A DNA stretch of 41,048 nt from Butyrivibrio sp. (GTDB lineage: Bacteria; Bacillota; Clostridia; Lachnospirales; Lachnospiraceae): NCBI GenBank assembly GCA_016291375.1, contig JAEEXE010000026.1, forward strand, positions 1 through 41,048, in the 5' to 3' direction. The position numbers and the translations under genes were made by a program. Of the stretch, positions 7,977-17,600 are shown piece by piece. Position 1 is the first letter of the stretch, and every line of letters starts with the position of its first letter. The notes beneath the pieces are model-generated. The model saw only the letters and a list, made by a program, of their open reading frames with translations, was not told where the DNA came from and made no database searches.

Positions 7977-9371
7977 ATGTACACTATAGACTTCAATAAG
8001 CCCGTACATATATACTTCATGGGAATCGGCGGAATCTCAATGAGCGGGCTTGCTCATATTCTCATAGAAAAAGGCTTCAAAGTTTCAGGTTCGGATTCAA
8101 AAGAATCTGCTATGACCAGGACTTTAGCCGACAACGGCGTTACCGTATTCTACGGACAGTGTGCACAGAACATTGAAAACTCGGAACATATAGACGCAGT
8201 TGTTTATACTGCTGCGGTTCATCCGGATAATCCGGAATTTATTGCGGTCAAGAACGCAGGAATCCCCATGATGACAAGAGCTGAACTTCTTGGACAGATC
8301 ATGAAGGAATATAAACTCCCCGTTGCCATCAGCGGAACTCATGGAAAGACTACAACAACTTCCATGCTCTCTAAGATACTTCTTGAAGCCGGTACTGATC
8401 CGACTCTCTCTATAGGTGGTGTATTTAAGGATATCGGAGGAAATATAAGAGTTGGTAATTCAGACTTCTTTGTGACAGAAGCCTGCGAGTACACTAACAG
8501 CTTCCTTAGTTTTTTCCCTAAGATAAGTGTTATTTCCAACATAGATGCCGATCATCTTGATTTCTTTAAAGATCTTGATGATATCAGACATTCCTTCAAA
8601 AAATTCGCTGCTCTTCTTCCAGATGACGGAACACTTGTAATTAACGGCGATATTGAGAATGTTGGAGAGATAACCGGAGGTTTATCCTGCTCAATCATAA
8701 CTTATGGTTCCAAGGATACCTATGATTACTATCCTACTGATATTACTTACGATGAGAAGGGCAACCCTTCCTACAAGGCACATTTGCCCGGTGGAAAAGT
8801 ACTCGATATAAAGCTTGCGGTTCCGGGTATTCACAACGTATACAACTCACTTGCTGCCATTGCTGTGAGCAATGTACTTGGAATAGATGAAAGCCATATG
8901 ATAACGGCTCTTTCTCTTTTCGGAGGAACAAGTCGCAGATTTGAGCACAAAGGTGATATTCATGGAGTGACAATAATCGATGATTACGCTCATCATCCCA
9001 CTGAGATTAAGGCCACTCTCACAGCAGCTCAGAACTATCCTCACAATAAGATCTGGTGCGTATTCCAGCCCCACACTTATACAAGGACCAAGGCTCTTCT
9101 GAATGAGTTTGCAGACGCTCTTTCTCTTGCAGATCACGTTATCCTTGCAGATATTTACGCAGCAAGAGAAACCGATAACCTAGGCATCAGCTCCAGAACG
9201 CTTCGCGACAAGATCGTTGAACTTGGGCATGAATGCAATTATTTCCCCACTATTCAGGGCTTTGGAGAGATAGAAAAATTTCTTTTGCAAAATTGCACTA
9301 AAGGAGATTTGTTGATAACCATGGGTGCCGGAGATGTAGTTAAAATCGGGGATGAACTCCTTGGCAAATGA
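7977..9371 (+). CDS. murC: UDP-N-acetylmuramate--L-alanine ligase MurC
   Basis: Adds L-alanine to UDP-MurNAc with ATP use, the first amino acid step of peptidoglycan stem synthesis in the cytoplasm. The 464-aa protein is full length. It opens with the UDP-binding HIYFMGIGGISMSG segment, has the ATP loop GTHGKTTTTSM (residues about 120-130), an EACEYTNSFL active-site region, a DDYAHHPTEI motif and a C-terminal QPHTYTRT substrate-binding segment. It has its own promoter and terminator and so appears monocistronic. It is separated from division genes, as is common in Clostridia. Confidence 0.98.
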   Translation: MYTIDFNKPVHIYFMGIGGISMSGLAHILIEKGFKVSGSDSKESAMTRTLADNGVTVFYGQCAQNIENSEHIDAVVYTAAVHPDNPEFIAVKNAGIPMMTRAELLGQIMKEYKLPVAISGTHGKTTTTSMLSKILLEAGTDPTLSIGGVFKDIGGNIRVGNSDFFVTEACEYTNSFLSFFPKISVISNIDADHLDFFKDLDDIRHSFKKFAALLPDDGTLVINGDIENVGEITGGLSCSIITYGSKDTYDYYPTDITYDEKGNPSYKAHLPGGKVLDIKLAVPGIHNVYNSLAAIAVSNVLGIDESHMITALSLFGGTSRRFEHKGDIHGVTIIDDYAHHPTEIKATLTAAQNYPHNKIWCVFQPHTYTRTKALLNEFADALSLADHVILADIYAARETDNLGISSRTLRDKIVELGHECNYFPTIQGFGEIEKFLLQNCTKGDLLITMGAGDVVKIGDELLGK

Positions 9372-9374
9372 TAC

Positions 9375-9535
9375 TTATCCACATATCCACTTTTAGTTTG
9401 GAATTTATGTAAATCATTTTTGGTGGATAACAGCCAACCGTTTTGTGACCACTTATTTTCATTGGTCAACTAGGCGGATTGGCTGTTTTTTATTATCAAA
9501 GCAAAAAATAATCCACGTTATCCACATTGTCCACA
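9375..9535. promoter_or_regulatory. Cluster of DnaA boxes upstream of the DnaD-like/dnaC operon
   Basis: Two perfect DnaA boxes (TTATCCACA at 9375-9383 and 9518-9526, plus strand) are joined by near matches: TTGTCCACA (9527-9535), TTATCCACC on the minus strand (9422-9430), TAATCCACG (9509-9517) and ATATCCACT (9383-9391). Three of them, at 9509, 9518 and 9527, are exact head-to-tail 9-mers. The cluster lies 85-245 bp before the -10 box of a helicase-loader operon. DnaA control or DnaA titration is inferred; no dnaA, dnaN or AT-rich unwinding element supports a replication origin. Confidence 0.75.
9429..9492 (+). terminator. murC terminator
   Basis: AACAGCCAA and TTGGCTGTT pair across a branched loop that contains a second hairpin (TGACCA/TGGTCA), followed by a run of six or more U. 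It is 57 bp after the murC stop. The left arm abuts one of the DnaA-box matches. Confidence 0.8.
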
Positions 9536-9614
9536 AAGAAATCGACAATCCCGAAACGCCCGTCACTGCTGGATTTCTTCGTCACTTTTCCCATATCTTT
9601 TAAAAAATCACCAT

Positions 9615-9622
9615 GCTATAAT
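9615..9622 (+). promoter_or_regulatory. Extended -10 promoter of the DnaD-like operon
   Basis: TG-C-TATAAT is a perfect extended -10 element. No -35 of consensus quality lies 16-18 nt upstream. It is 41 bp before the ATG and downstream of the DnaA boxes. Confidence 0.65.
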
Positions 9623-9662
9623 CGAACCTGTGATGAAAAAGTAAAGCAGGTGATTATTTAAG

Positions 9663-10763
9663 ATGATGGGGCGTGTAACGATTAGTCATAACCTTGGGGA
9701 GGATTCAACGAATGTTTCCAACATATTTATTGACGAGTATATGCAGGACGCAAATGATGCGCAGATTAAAATCTACCTTTATTTGCTGAGAATGATGAAT
9801 GCAAATTTACCTACCAGTGTTTCTGCATTGGCGGATAAGTTTAACCATACAGAAAAAGATGTAATCAGAGCTCTTAAGTATTGGGAAAAGAAAGAGCTTA
9901 TCAGTTTGGAATATGATGCCATGGGCAACCTCACAGGCATCCACATGGAAGATATATTATCTCCTACAAGATCTTCCAGAAAGAGAAACGATACTGTTCT
10001 TAAACCGGTTCATTCTGCTAAGGAAGAATCTGTAGATAACGGTATCCCGGAGAAACCAAGTTATTCCGCAGCACAGCTTCGTTCCTTCAAGCAGTCTTCG
10101 GAATCAAGTATTCTCTTTCCCGCAGAACAGTATTTTAACAGACCTCTTACTTCAACAGAGATCATGACACTGTTCTATATCAAAGATGAACTTAAGTTTT
10201 CCGATGATCTATTGGACTATCTGATGCAGTATTGCGTCGATAATCATAAAGCTGATTTCAGGTATGTGGAAAAGGTGGCCATTAACTGGGCTCAGCAAGG
10301 CATCAAGACGCCAAAACAGGCTCGCGTGGAGAACTACAAACGTGACCCCGAAATCGTCGAGGTCATGAAAGCACTCGGTATGGAGAACAGCCCTACTGAA
10401 AAGGAAGGAAACTTTATCCGTTCCTGGCGTGGGGAGTTGGGATTTTCAATGGAGATTATATTGGAAGCCTGCGACCGTACAGTTTTGGCAACACAGAAGA
10501 ATCGCCTTAGATACTGCGACGGCATTCTTCGAAGCTGGCATGAGAGTAAAGTCAAAAATAGGGAGGATATTGCCAGACTAGATGCTGATTTCACCGCGGA
10601 TCTTCGTAAAAAGAGATCTAAGGCTTCCGTATCATCCATTGACAGTAAACTCCGCTCTGACGAATCATATATTCGCCACGGCGGCGCCCAGAACCGTTTC
10701 AATCAGTTCCAGCAAAATACTTATGATTTTGCAGAACTTGAGCAGAAACTTCTGGACAACTAA
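9663..10763 (+). CDS. DnaD/DnaB-like primosomal replication protein with two DnaD domains
   Basis: Probably helps load the replicative helicase at origins or restarted forks. The 366-aa protein has an N-terminal winged-helix-like region (about 20-90, with ALADKFNHTEKDVIRALKYW), a charged linker (about 100-150) and two tandem DnaD-type helical domains (about 155-225 and 228-300). Each domain ends in the family's YxxxI/VxxxW motif: YVEKVAINW near 201-209 and YCDGILRSW near 284-292. The DDBH1 plus two DDBH2 architecture resembles Bacillus DnaB (a loader, not the DnaB helicase) more than single-domain DnaD. It is followed by dnaC, matching the Bacillus dnaB-dnaI order. AGGTGA lies about 12 nt before the ATG. 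Confidence 0.9.
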   Translation: MMGRVTISHNLGEDSTNVSNIFIDEYMQDANDAQIKIYLYLLRMMNANLPTSVSALADKFNHTEKDVIRALKYWEKKELISLEYDAMGNLTGIHMEDILSPTRSSRKRNDTVLKPVHSAKEESVDNGIPEKPSYSAAQLRSFKQSSESSILFPAEQYFNRPLTSTEIMTLFYIKDELKFSDDLLDYLMQYCVDNHKADFRYVEKVAINWAQQGIKTPKQARVENYKRDPEIVEVMKALGMENSPTEKEGNFIRSWRGELGFSMEIILEACDRTVLATQKNRLRYCDGILRSWHESKVKNREDIARLDADFTADLRKKRSKASVSSIDSKLRSDESYIRHGGAQNRFNQFQQNTYDFAELEQKLLDN

Positions 10764-10797
10764 GACTCCTATCTGGTTGGGGAATCAGTTGGAGTTA

Positions 10798-10877
10798 CAC
10801 ACAAGCAAGCCCTGTACTTTGGTTTGGCGGCGGCAGATCCAGCCTTCCCCAAAACACGTGCAGGGCATAACTGTGTG
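10798..10877 (+). ncRNA. Nested 80-nt hairpin between the DnaD-like gene and dnaC
   Basis: The 130-bp intercistronic gap holds a stack of nested complementary segments: CACACA/TGTGTG (10798-10803 and 10872-10877), GCCCTGTAC/GTGCAGGGC (10809-10817 and 10858-10866, one G-U pair), TTTGG/CCAAA (10818-10822 and 10849-10853) and GGC/GCC near the tip. It ends 5-6 nt before the dnaC ribosome binding site TGAGGAGA. It could be a cis-acting RNA, a processing site or a palindromic repeat. No U-run follows, so it is not a classical terminator. I do not recognise the family. Confidence 0.6.
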
Positions 10878-10893
10878 AAATGAGGAGAATCAC

Positions 10894-11877
10894 ATGGCAT
10901 TAACCAACGCACAATTTGATGAAATAATGCATGAATATGAAGAAAGGCGCTCTCTCCACAGGCAAGAGCTTGAAGAGAGACAGCGTTACGTATATGAGAC
11001 AGTTCCCGGCTACAAGGAACTTGAAGATAAGACTGCTTCAGCCAGTGTAGATTTCGGCAAGAGGCTTCTTTCCGGAGAGAGACTGGATAAAAGTGCTCTC
11101 AGGCGCGAACTCGAGGAACTTGCTCGCCAGAAGCTCACTCTTTTGACCGAGGCTGGTTTTTCAAACGATTATCTTGATATGGGTTATACCTGCAGTGACT
11201 GTAAGGATACCGGCTATATCGGCAACGAGAAATGTCACTGTTTCAAACAGAAGATCATAGAAACTCTCTATGACCGTTCCAATCTTAAAGCTTTAGCCAA
11301 AACAGCCAATTTCAAACTCCTTACCGATAAATATTATCAAGGCGAGGATTTAAAGCGTTTTCAGGGCGCAGTTGCAGCTTCTCAAAAATTTATAAATAAT
11401 TTTAACTCTGACTACCAAAATCTATTCATTTATGGTACAGTTGGTGTTGGCAAATCATTCCTGTCTACTTGTGTTGCCAATGAATTGCTCAAAAAAGGGC
11501 ATTCTGTTATTTATTTTAGTTCTTCGGGACTGTTCGAGCTTCTGGCCGAGAACTCATTCGACTATCGTAACAAGCAGGAACTTAAGGGTATATATGATGA
11601 TATATACAATTGCGAACTGCTGATAATTGACGATCTCGGAACAGAGCGCACTAACAGTTTTGTGGCATCTGAGCTTTTCTCATGCCTCAACGAGAGAGAT
11701 TTGAGGAAAAAGTCTACTGTCATTACTACTAACCTTTCTCTGGAAGAATTGCAGGCAACCTATTCGGATCGAATCTTTTCGCGAGTAACAAGTAACTACA
11801 CGCTTCTTAAACTAACCGGACAGGACATTCGTAAAATCAAAAAGATTGCCAGAAAAGAAAGTGAGGATTTTCAGTAA
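10894..11877 (+). CDS. dnaC: DnaC/DnaI-type helicase loader ATPase
   Basis: AAA+ ATPase that delivers the hexameric DnaB helicase to DNA. In the 327-aa protein, residues about 1-90 form a helical helicase-binding region and residues about 100-116 carry four cysteines (C100, C103, C114, C116), a zinc-site pattern as in DnaI. Walker A GTVGVGKS is near 181-188, Walker B LLIIDDLG near 242-249, and an arginine-rich sensor region DRIFSRV follows. The ATG has TGAGGAGA 5 nt upstream. The stop overlaps the prs start (TAATG), so DnaD-like, dnaC and prs probably form one operon. Confidence 0.95.
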   Translation: MALTNAQFDEIMHEYEERRSLHRQELEERQRYVYETVPGYKELEDKTASASVDFGKRLLSGERLDKSALRRELEELARQKLTLLTEAGFSNDYLDMGYTCSDCKDTGYIGNEKCHCFKQKIIETLYDRSNLKALAKTANFKLLTDKYYQGEDLKRFQGAVAASQKFINNFNSDYQNLFIYGTVGVGKSFLSTCVANELLKKGHSVIYFSSSGLFELLAENSFDYRNKQELKGIYDDIYNCELLIIDDLGTERTNSFVASELFSCLNERDLRKKSTVITTNLSLEELQATYSDRIFSRVTSNYTLLKLTGQDIRKIKKIARKESEDFQ

Positions 11878-13094
11878 TGCCAAAAAGAGAAGAGAAACGT
11901 AATCTGGAGACAATTCCTGTAGGTTCCCTAGGGATTATTCCACTTAAGGGAGTTAAGCCTTTAGCAGAAAAAGTCGATTACTACCTCGTAAAATGGAGAG
12001 CAGAAAGGGAAAACGAGCACAAAGGAAGCTTAGCCTTTACCGGTTATGAGCGTCCCTCTTATATCTTAAACGCTGAAGTTCCAAGATTTGGAACCGGTGA
12101 AGCCAAGGGCGTTATCAAAGCATCCGTTCGTGGCGATGATCTTTATCTGCTTGTTGATGTATGTAACTACTCACAAACCTATTCTCTTTTCGGACAGGAA
12201 AATCATATGTCTCCTGATGATCATTATCAGGATCTTAAAAGAATAATCGCTGCTGTCGGCGGAAAAGCAAGAAGAATTACCGTTATCATGCCTTTCCTCT
12301 ACGAGTCAAGACAGCACAAAAGAAGTTCAAGAGAGTCTCTCGACTGTGCTATCGCTCTTCAGGAGCTTGTAAACATGGGTGTAGACAATATCATCACCTT
12401 TGATGCACATGATCCGAGAGTTCAGAATGCTATTCCACTTAATGGTTTTGAAACCGTAAGAACAACATATCAGTTTATTAAAGCTCTTCTTAGAAATGTA
12501 TGGGATCTCAAGATTGATTCTGACAACATGATGGTTATCTCCCCTGATGAAGGTGGTATGAGCAGAGCTATCTATCTTGCCAGTGTACTTGGTCTTGATG
12601 TTGGTATGTTCTATAAGAGACGCGACTACACACAGGTTGTAGACGGAAGAAATCCCATCGTATCACATGAGTTCCTTGGAACAAGTGTAGAAGGTAAATC
12701 CGTTATCATCGTTGATGATATGATTTCCTCAGGAGAAAGTATCCTTGATGTTGCCAAAGCTCTCAAACAGCGTAAGGCTGCAAGAATCTATGCTTTCTCA
12801 ACATTTGGTCTTTTCACAGGCGGTCTTGCTGCCTTTGATAAAGCTTATGAAGAAGGTCTTATCGACAGAGTATTCACTACTAACCTTGTTTATCAGACAC
12901 CTGAGCTTCTTTCTCGTGAATGGTACATCAGCTGCGATATGAGTAAGTACATTGCTTACCTCATCGATACTCTTAACCACGACGCTTCTATCAGCGATCT
13001 TCTCAATCCTGTTGAGCGTATCAACAACATCATTGAGAGATATAACAGCGGCGAACTTAGAGCTTCTCTTGAGGCTGAGAAAAAAGTTCCCTGA
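11877..13094 (+). CDS. prs: Ribose-phosphate pyrophosphokinase, long clostridial form
   Basis: Makes PRPP from ribose 5-phosphate and ATP for purine, pyrimidine, NAD, His and Trp synthesis. The 405-aa protein is about 90 aa longer than the usual 310-320 aa enzyme, with extra sequence near both ends. Core motifs are intact: PFLYESRQHKRSSRE (ATP/ribose-5-phosphate loop), DNIITFDAHDPRVQN (metal-binding His) and VIIVDDMISSGES (PRPP loop). The start overlaps the dnaC stop by one base, with GAGG about 10 nt upstream inside dnaC. Its last 38 bp overlap the convergent HAD gene. Its place in a replication-loader operon links precursor supply with initiation, though that link is only an inference. Confidence 0.95.
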   Translation: MPKREEKRNLETIPVGSLGIIPLKGVKPLAEKVDYYLVKWRAERENEHKGSLAFTGYERPSYILNAEVPRFGTGEAKGVIKASVRGDDLYLLVDVCNYSQTYSLFGQENHMSPDDHYQDLKRIIAAVGGKARRITVIMPFLYESRQHKRSSRESLDCAIALQELVNMGVDNIITFDAHDPRVQNAIPLNGFETVRTTYQFIKALLRNVWDLKIDSDNMMVISPDEGGMSRAIYLASVLGLDVGMFYKRRDYTQVVDGRNPIVSHEFLGTSVEGKSVIIVDDMISSGESILDVAKALKQRKAARIYAFSTFGLFTGGLAAFDKAYEEGLIDRVFTTNLVYQTPELLSREWYISCDMSKYIAYLIDTLNHDASISDLLNPVERINNIIERYNSGELRASLEAEKKVP

Positions 13095-13734
13095 TCATCA
13101 TCAGGTTATCTAATCTTGCATAGAGTTTTTTCTTAAGTTCATCATCCGGTTCTGTGAGATCCGGAATCATAATGACATTACACCCGGCCAGATATGCGCT
13201 TGTCACACCGTTTGGAGAATCTTCCACAGCGAAGGTTCTCTTGGGTGGCAGCTTTAGTTCTTCACAAGCAAAAGCGTAAATATCAGGTGCGGGTTTTCCT
13301 TTTTCTACCATGTTTGCACATATTATCTTGTCAAAATACTCAAAAAGACCAATCTTTTTAAGATATCTTTCTGTTCTCTGATAATCGTTTGCTGTTGCTA
13401 GTGCCGTCAGTATCCCGTTATCACGTAGCCATGTAAGTATCTCTTTTGCCCCCGGTTTAAGAGGAATCCCGTTTTCTTTGATTATCTCTTCCACCAAACC
13501 TTTTCTGTATTCCCTGACCTTCTGATAATCAAAATCTTCACCAAACCAGTCTTTGAATTGTCTTGGAGCAAAAGGTCTTCCCAGAGAGCGCAGCTTAAGC
13601 GGCATTTCTTTATCCATGGTGTACCCAAAGTGTTCCAGAGCTTTGGGCCATGCTGTCTGATAGTATTTTTCTGTGTCTGTAAGTGTACCGTCAAGGTCAA
13701 AGATCACTGCATCTGCTGTTCTGTTTATCTGCAT
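13057..13734 (-). CDS. HAD superfamily hydrolase, beta-phosphoglucomutase-like
   Basis: Likely a cytoplasmic sugar-phosphate phosphatase or phosphomutase. The 225-aa protein has HAD motif I DLDGTLTDT (nucleophile Asp and acid/base Asp), motif II in ILTALATAND, motif III Lys in MVEKGKPAPDIY and motif IV VEDSPNG. The alpha-helical cap after motif I places it in the beta-PGM/phosphatase branch; the substrate cannot be read from sequence. The ATG at 13734 is chosen for AGGAG 5 nt upstream, over an earlier in-frame TTG. Its 3' end overlaps prs tail to tail by 38 bp, with no terminator between. Confidence 0.9.
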   Translation of the reverse strand: MQINRTADAVIFDLDGTLTDTEKYYQTAWPKALEHFGYTMDKEMPLKLRSLGRPFAPRQFKDWFGEDFDYQKVREYRKGLVEEIIKENGIPLKPGAKEILTWLRDNGILTALATANDYQRTERYLKKIGLFEYFDKIICANMVEKGKPAPDIYAFACEELKLPPKRTFAVEDSPNGVTSAYLAGCNVIMIPDLTEPDDELKKKLYARLDNLMMIRELFSQPQEKL

Positions 13735-13789
13735 CTCTACTCCTATTATGCTAACGCACAAACTTTTTTCATAAATTTATATACAGTAA

Positions 13790-13819
13790 TTGTTATTGTG
13801 CACTATATCATTGTATTAT
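13790..13819 (+). promoter_or_regulatory. Candidate promoter of the LUD gene
   Basis: TTGTTA, an 18-nt spacer and TATTAT (five of six core bases) lie 66 bp before the LUD-protein ATG. The 150-bp gap also has to hold the divergent HAD promoter, which I could not place. Confidence 0.4.
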
Positions 13820-13884
13820 ATGAATTGGCAAGAAACATCACTCCGATTTCGGGGACGTAATCAACTTATCATTTGGAGGTTCTT

Positions 13885-14520
13885 ATGGAAATCAACGAAA
13901 ATATCACCAAGAGAAACAATCTCTTATCCCAGAAAGTCATTGAGGGTCTTAAATCACGCAATATGACCGGCTACTATGCCAAAGATAGAGATGAAGCTTT
14001 AAAGCTTGCATTAAGCATAATTCCCGAAAACAGCACTGTTACAATGGGCGGTTGCATGAGCGCCGTTGAGATTGGTCTGGTAGATACACTCAAAAAAGGC
14101 AATTACAACTTCATAGATAGAAATGAAATCGAAGATAAGCGCGCTGCTATGCTTGCTGCTTATGATGCTGATGTATTCCTTGCAAGTGCAAACGCCATGA
14201 CCGAGGATGGCATCCTTGTTAATATTGATGGTAATTCCAACCGCGTATCTGCCATCGCACAGGGGCCTAAGAAAGTTGTATTCATAGTTAGCATGAACAA
14301 GGTCTGCGACGATGTTGATGGTGCTCTAAAGCGCGCAAGAAATGTGGCTGCTCCCATCAATGCACAGCGCTTTGGTCTTTCTACACCTTGTGCCAAAACA
14401 GGCTCTTGCATGAATTGCAAATCCCCTGATACCATCTGCTGCCAGTTTCTTATTACACGCTTCTCAAAACACAAGGACAGAATTCATGTCATTCTTGTAA
14501 ACGATAGTCTGGGATTCTGA
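13885..14520 (+). CDS. LUD-domain protein (LutC/YkgG-like)
   Basis: LUD-domain proteins are related to LutC, a subunit of the LutABC lactate utilisation complex, and many stand-alone copies have no assigned substrate. This 211-aa protein has the domain's TVTMGGCMSAVEIGL segment, DVFLASANAMTEDGILVNIDG, and a C-terminal cysteine cluster (TGSCMNCKSPDTICC). The start at 13885 follows TTTGGAGG by 6 nt. LutA and LutB partners are not present nearby, so a lactate role is not supported by context. A hairpin follows 28 bp downstream. Confidence 0.88.
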   Translation: MEINENITKRNNLLSQKVIEGLKSRNMTGYYAKDRDEALKLALSIIPENSTVTMGGCMSAVEIGLVDTLKKGNYNFIDRNEIEDKRAAMLAAYDADVFLASANAMTEDGILVNIDGNSNRVSAIAQGPKKVVFIVSMNKVCDDVDGALKRARNVAAPINAQRFGLSTPCAKTGSCMNCKSPDTICCQFLITRFSKHKDRIHVILVNDSLGF

Positions 14521-14548
14521 TATCCTTTTTTTACCTAACTTATATAGC

Positions 14549-14583
14549 AAAGGGTGCAAACAATTATGTTTGCGCCCTTTTAT
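14549..14583. terminator. Terminator between the LUD gene and lacZ (convergent)
   Basis: AAAGGGTGCAAACA pairs with TGTTTGCGCCCTTT (one G-U or mismatch step) around a 4-nt ATTA loop, followed by a short U-rich tail on the plus strand. It lies between two converging genes and could serve both. Confidence 0.75.
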
Positions 14584-14605
14584 TGTTGCAACTAAATCCG
14601 AAATC

Positions 14606-17600
14606 TCAAAGCCCCTTAAAGCTAAATACAAATGAAAGCGGCTTATCACTTGGAAGAAGAAATTCTTCATGGGTTTTAGATCCCCAAGTATCATCACCGG
14701 CTATTCCCATCTGCATAAGGCTGCACCTTGCTATTGTCTTACACACTCTTGGAAGTTCGTATGGATGAGCCGCCGCTTCAAGTTCCTCCGGAGTATATGG
14801 TATTGCGCTGAAGTTCATTGTATCGGGAGCTTCAAACAAAATACCTCTTCCTTTGTCATCTGTTATCTTAGCCCATCTAACATCCACCCTGTTTCCTGTT
14901 TCCTGAGGACGAAGATAATTCTCGACGCTCTTTTTTGTGGTGGTATTAAACACTCCAAGCTTTGCCCCCTTGCATCTATCTACATAGTTCTCTTCGGGGC
15001 CTTTCCCGTAGTATTCAACATTTTCAAAATCAGCGCTGAATCTAAACAGCATTCCGTATTCGGGCATAGGAGACAATTCCTCATTTGGATCATAGTCCTC
15101 TTTTACCCACACTCTTCCATCTCCGGTAACCATATAAGTTATCAGAACTGTACTCTCAGGTGTTGTGGGAAGAGTAAACCTATAACTTACTGAAACGCTG
15201 TTATCTTCTTCACTTACCTCTTCAAGCTGTGAAGTAGCATACATGCTTGCTATTTTCCATTGTGCGTAGCGCTGAGGCTCTCTGTTTCCTCTGTCATTAT
15301 CTACAGGCGCTCTCCAGAAGTTAGGTCTTGGAAGGCCTTCCAGCAGCTCTTTTCCCCCATAATTATAAGAAACAATGTTTCCCTTATCCTTAGAAAAAAG
15401 AACCGAGAAATCCTTGCCTTTAACTCCAATATTGTACGTTCCGTGTACAACCTCCATGGGGCTGCTTGTAATATAGGTTGCTGCAGCATTCCTAAATATC
15501 CCCTGGCCAAAAGAAACTTCATGTCCTCTATTTGCCCAAAGCGTATCGTCTCTTAATCTGAATGAAACTGTTATAACATACTCATCAAGAGGGAACGGTC
15601 CGTTTTCATCAAATGCTCCTGTTCCCGCAACCATCATCTTATTGATTATTGCTTCCGGAAGATCGTATTCTTTCTCGGAAAGAGGTTCAACATCTGTAGC
15701 CATACGCTTTCTGAGAATTTCTTTGCCGTCTCTGTACAGGATCACCTCACAGTCATATTCCCATGTTCCCGTAAAGAGGCTCGTATTAACAATCCTAACT
15801 TTGCGCTCATCCACATAGACCTTAATGTCTCTGTAGTTGTATTTAACCTCTTGCATCTTGGCATAGGGTTCTCTGTTTGCGTCAACTATACCGTTTCCGC
15901 TAAAGTTATAGTCACATGGTCTTTCTCCAAAATCTCCTCCGTAAGCCATGTAATCTTCACCAAATCTGTTTTTCTTTCGAATTGCCTGATCCACATAATC
16001 CCATATAAAGCCGCCCTGGTATCGCGGTTCTCTGTCCGCAAGCTCTGTGTACTTGAACATCGCTCCACAAGAGTTTCCCATAGCATGTGTGTATTCACAG
16101 CATATAAACGGCTTTTCATCGTGCTCTGCCAGGTATTTCTCAATATTTTTGACAGATGAATACATCTGACTTTCCATATCGCTAGTGTCATTGTATCTTC
16201 TGTCATTAAAGATTCCCTCATAATGAACAAGCCTGTCGGGATCAAGCTTCCTAAAGAGCATGCTCATCTCGTGAGTTACTTCACCGCCAAAAGATTCATT
16301 TCCTATAGACCATATAAGAACGCTGGGATGGTTCTTATCAAGCTGATAGGTGGAATTAACTCTATCCAGCATGACCTCCATACACTCTTTTCTATCTCCC
16401 GGAAGGGCGGTCTTTCTACGCTCCTCTTCATCCCAGGTATATGTCCATGTTCCATGAGTCTCCATATTGTTTTCTGCGATCATATAAAGCCCATAGATAT
16501 CACAAAGCTCATAGATCTTGGATGAATTCTGGTAATGACTGGTTCTTATAGCATTTATATTATTTCTTTTCATGGTGATGATATCTTTAAGAGTATCCTC
16601 ATCAGAAACAACTCTTCCATTATCGCAGGTAAATTCATGCCTGTTTACGCCCTTAAAAACTATGCGCTTTCCGTTTATGAGCATAAGGCCGTTTTTTAAT
16701 TCAAACTTTCTAAAGCCAATATTTTGCCTTATTACTTCGCATAGCTCATCTTTATCGCTGTTTACATGTAAAATAAGCTGATAAAGTTGAGGGTCTTCCG
16801 CACTCCACAAAACAGGATTAGCTACAATCTGGCTTATAACAACCTCTTCGCTATTTACCACAGTTCCTTTAAGAACGGTATGTCCGTACCTAAGAAGCTC
16901 ATAATCAGTAACCCCATTACCTGTAAATCTTAAAGTCACTTCCAGTTCTGCTTCAGAAAAATCCTCATTCAAAAGAGTCCTCACCTTAATATCCTCAAGG
17001 TGAGAATCGGGAATCATCTTTAAGAAAACATTCCTGTATATACCTGAAAATCTAAAGAAATCCTGATCTTCAAACCAGCTTCCGCTCGTGTATTTAAACA
17101 CCTGAACAGCAAGCTTGTTCTCACCCGTTTTTAAGAAAGGAGTAAGATCAAACTCAGATGGAGTAAAAGAATCCTCGCTATAGCCCACGTAACTTCCGTT
17201 AAGCCAAAGTGCGTACCCACTTTCTACTCCGTCAAAGACAATATGCACTTCTTTGTTCTCCCAAATAAGTGGCAAAGTGAAATATTTGACGTAACTTCCC
17301 ACAGGATTAAACTTCGTGGGAATCTCACCAAATTCAATATCCTCATGACCATCCCAGGGATACTGATAATTTACATAAGAAGGAATATCATATCCCTCAA
17401 GCTGTATGTGGGACGGAACCTTTATTTCGTCCCATGATCTGCAGTCATATTCAGCTTTTTCGAACCCCGGTATAGTTGCACTGTACTCTTTCGCATAGTG
17501 AAATTTCCACTGTCCGTTCAAAGACACCATAAGAGAACTTGCGCCCTCTTCCAGTTCATCAACAGATGCATAGGCTCTGTGATCAGAGTGTGCCTTCAGG

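Noticed and set aside
9372..9662. Replication origin
   Set aside because: The DnaA boxes are suggestive, but there is no dnaA-dnaN-recF neighbourhood, no clear AT-rich unwinding element, and the gap already contains the murC terminator and an operon promoter.
14669..15193. 174-aa plus-strand reading frame
   Set aside because: It is a shadow of the beta-galactosidase gene; the protein resembles no family and has no ribosome binding site.
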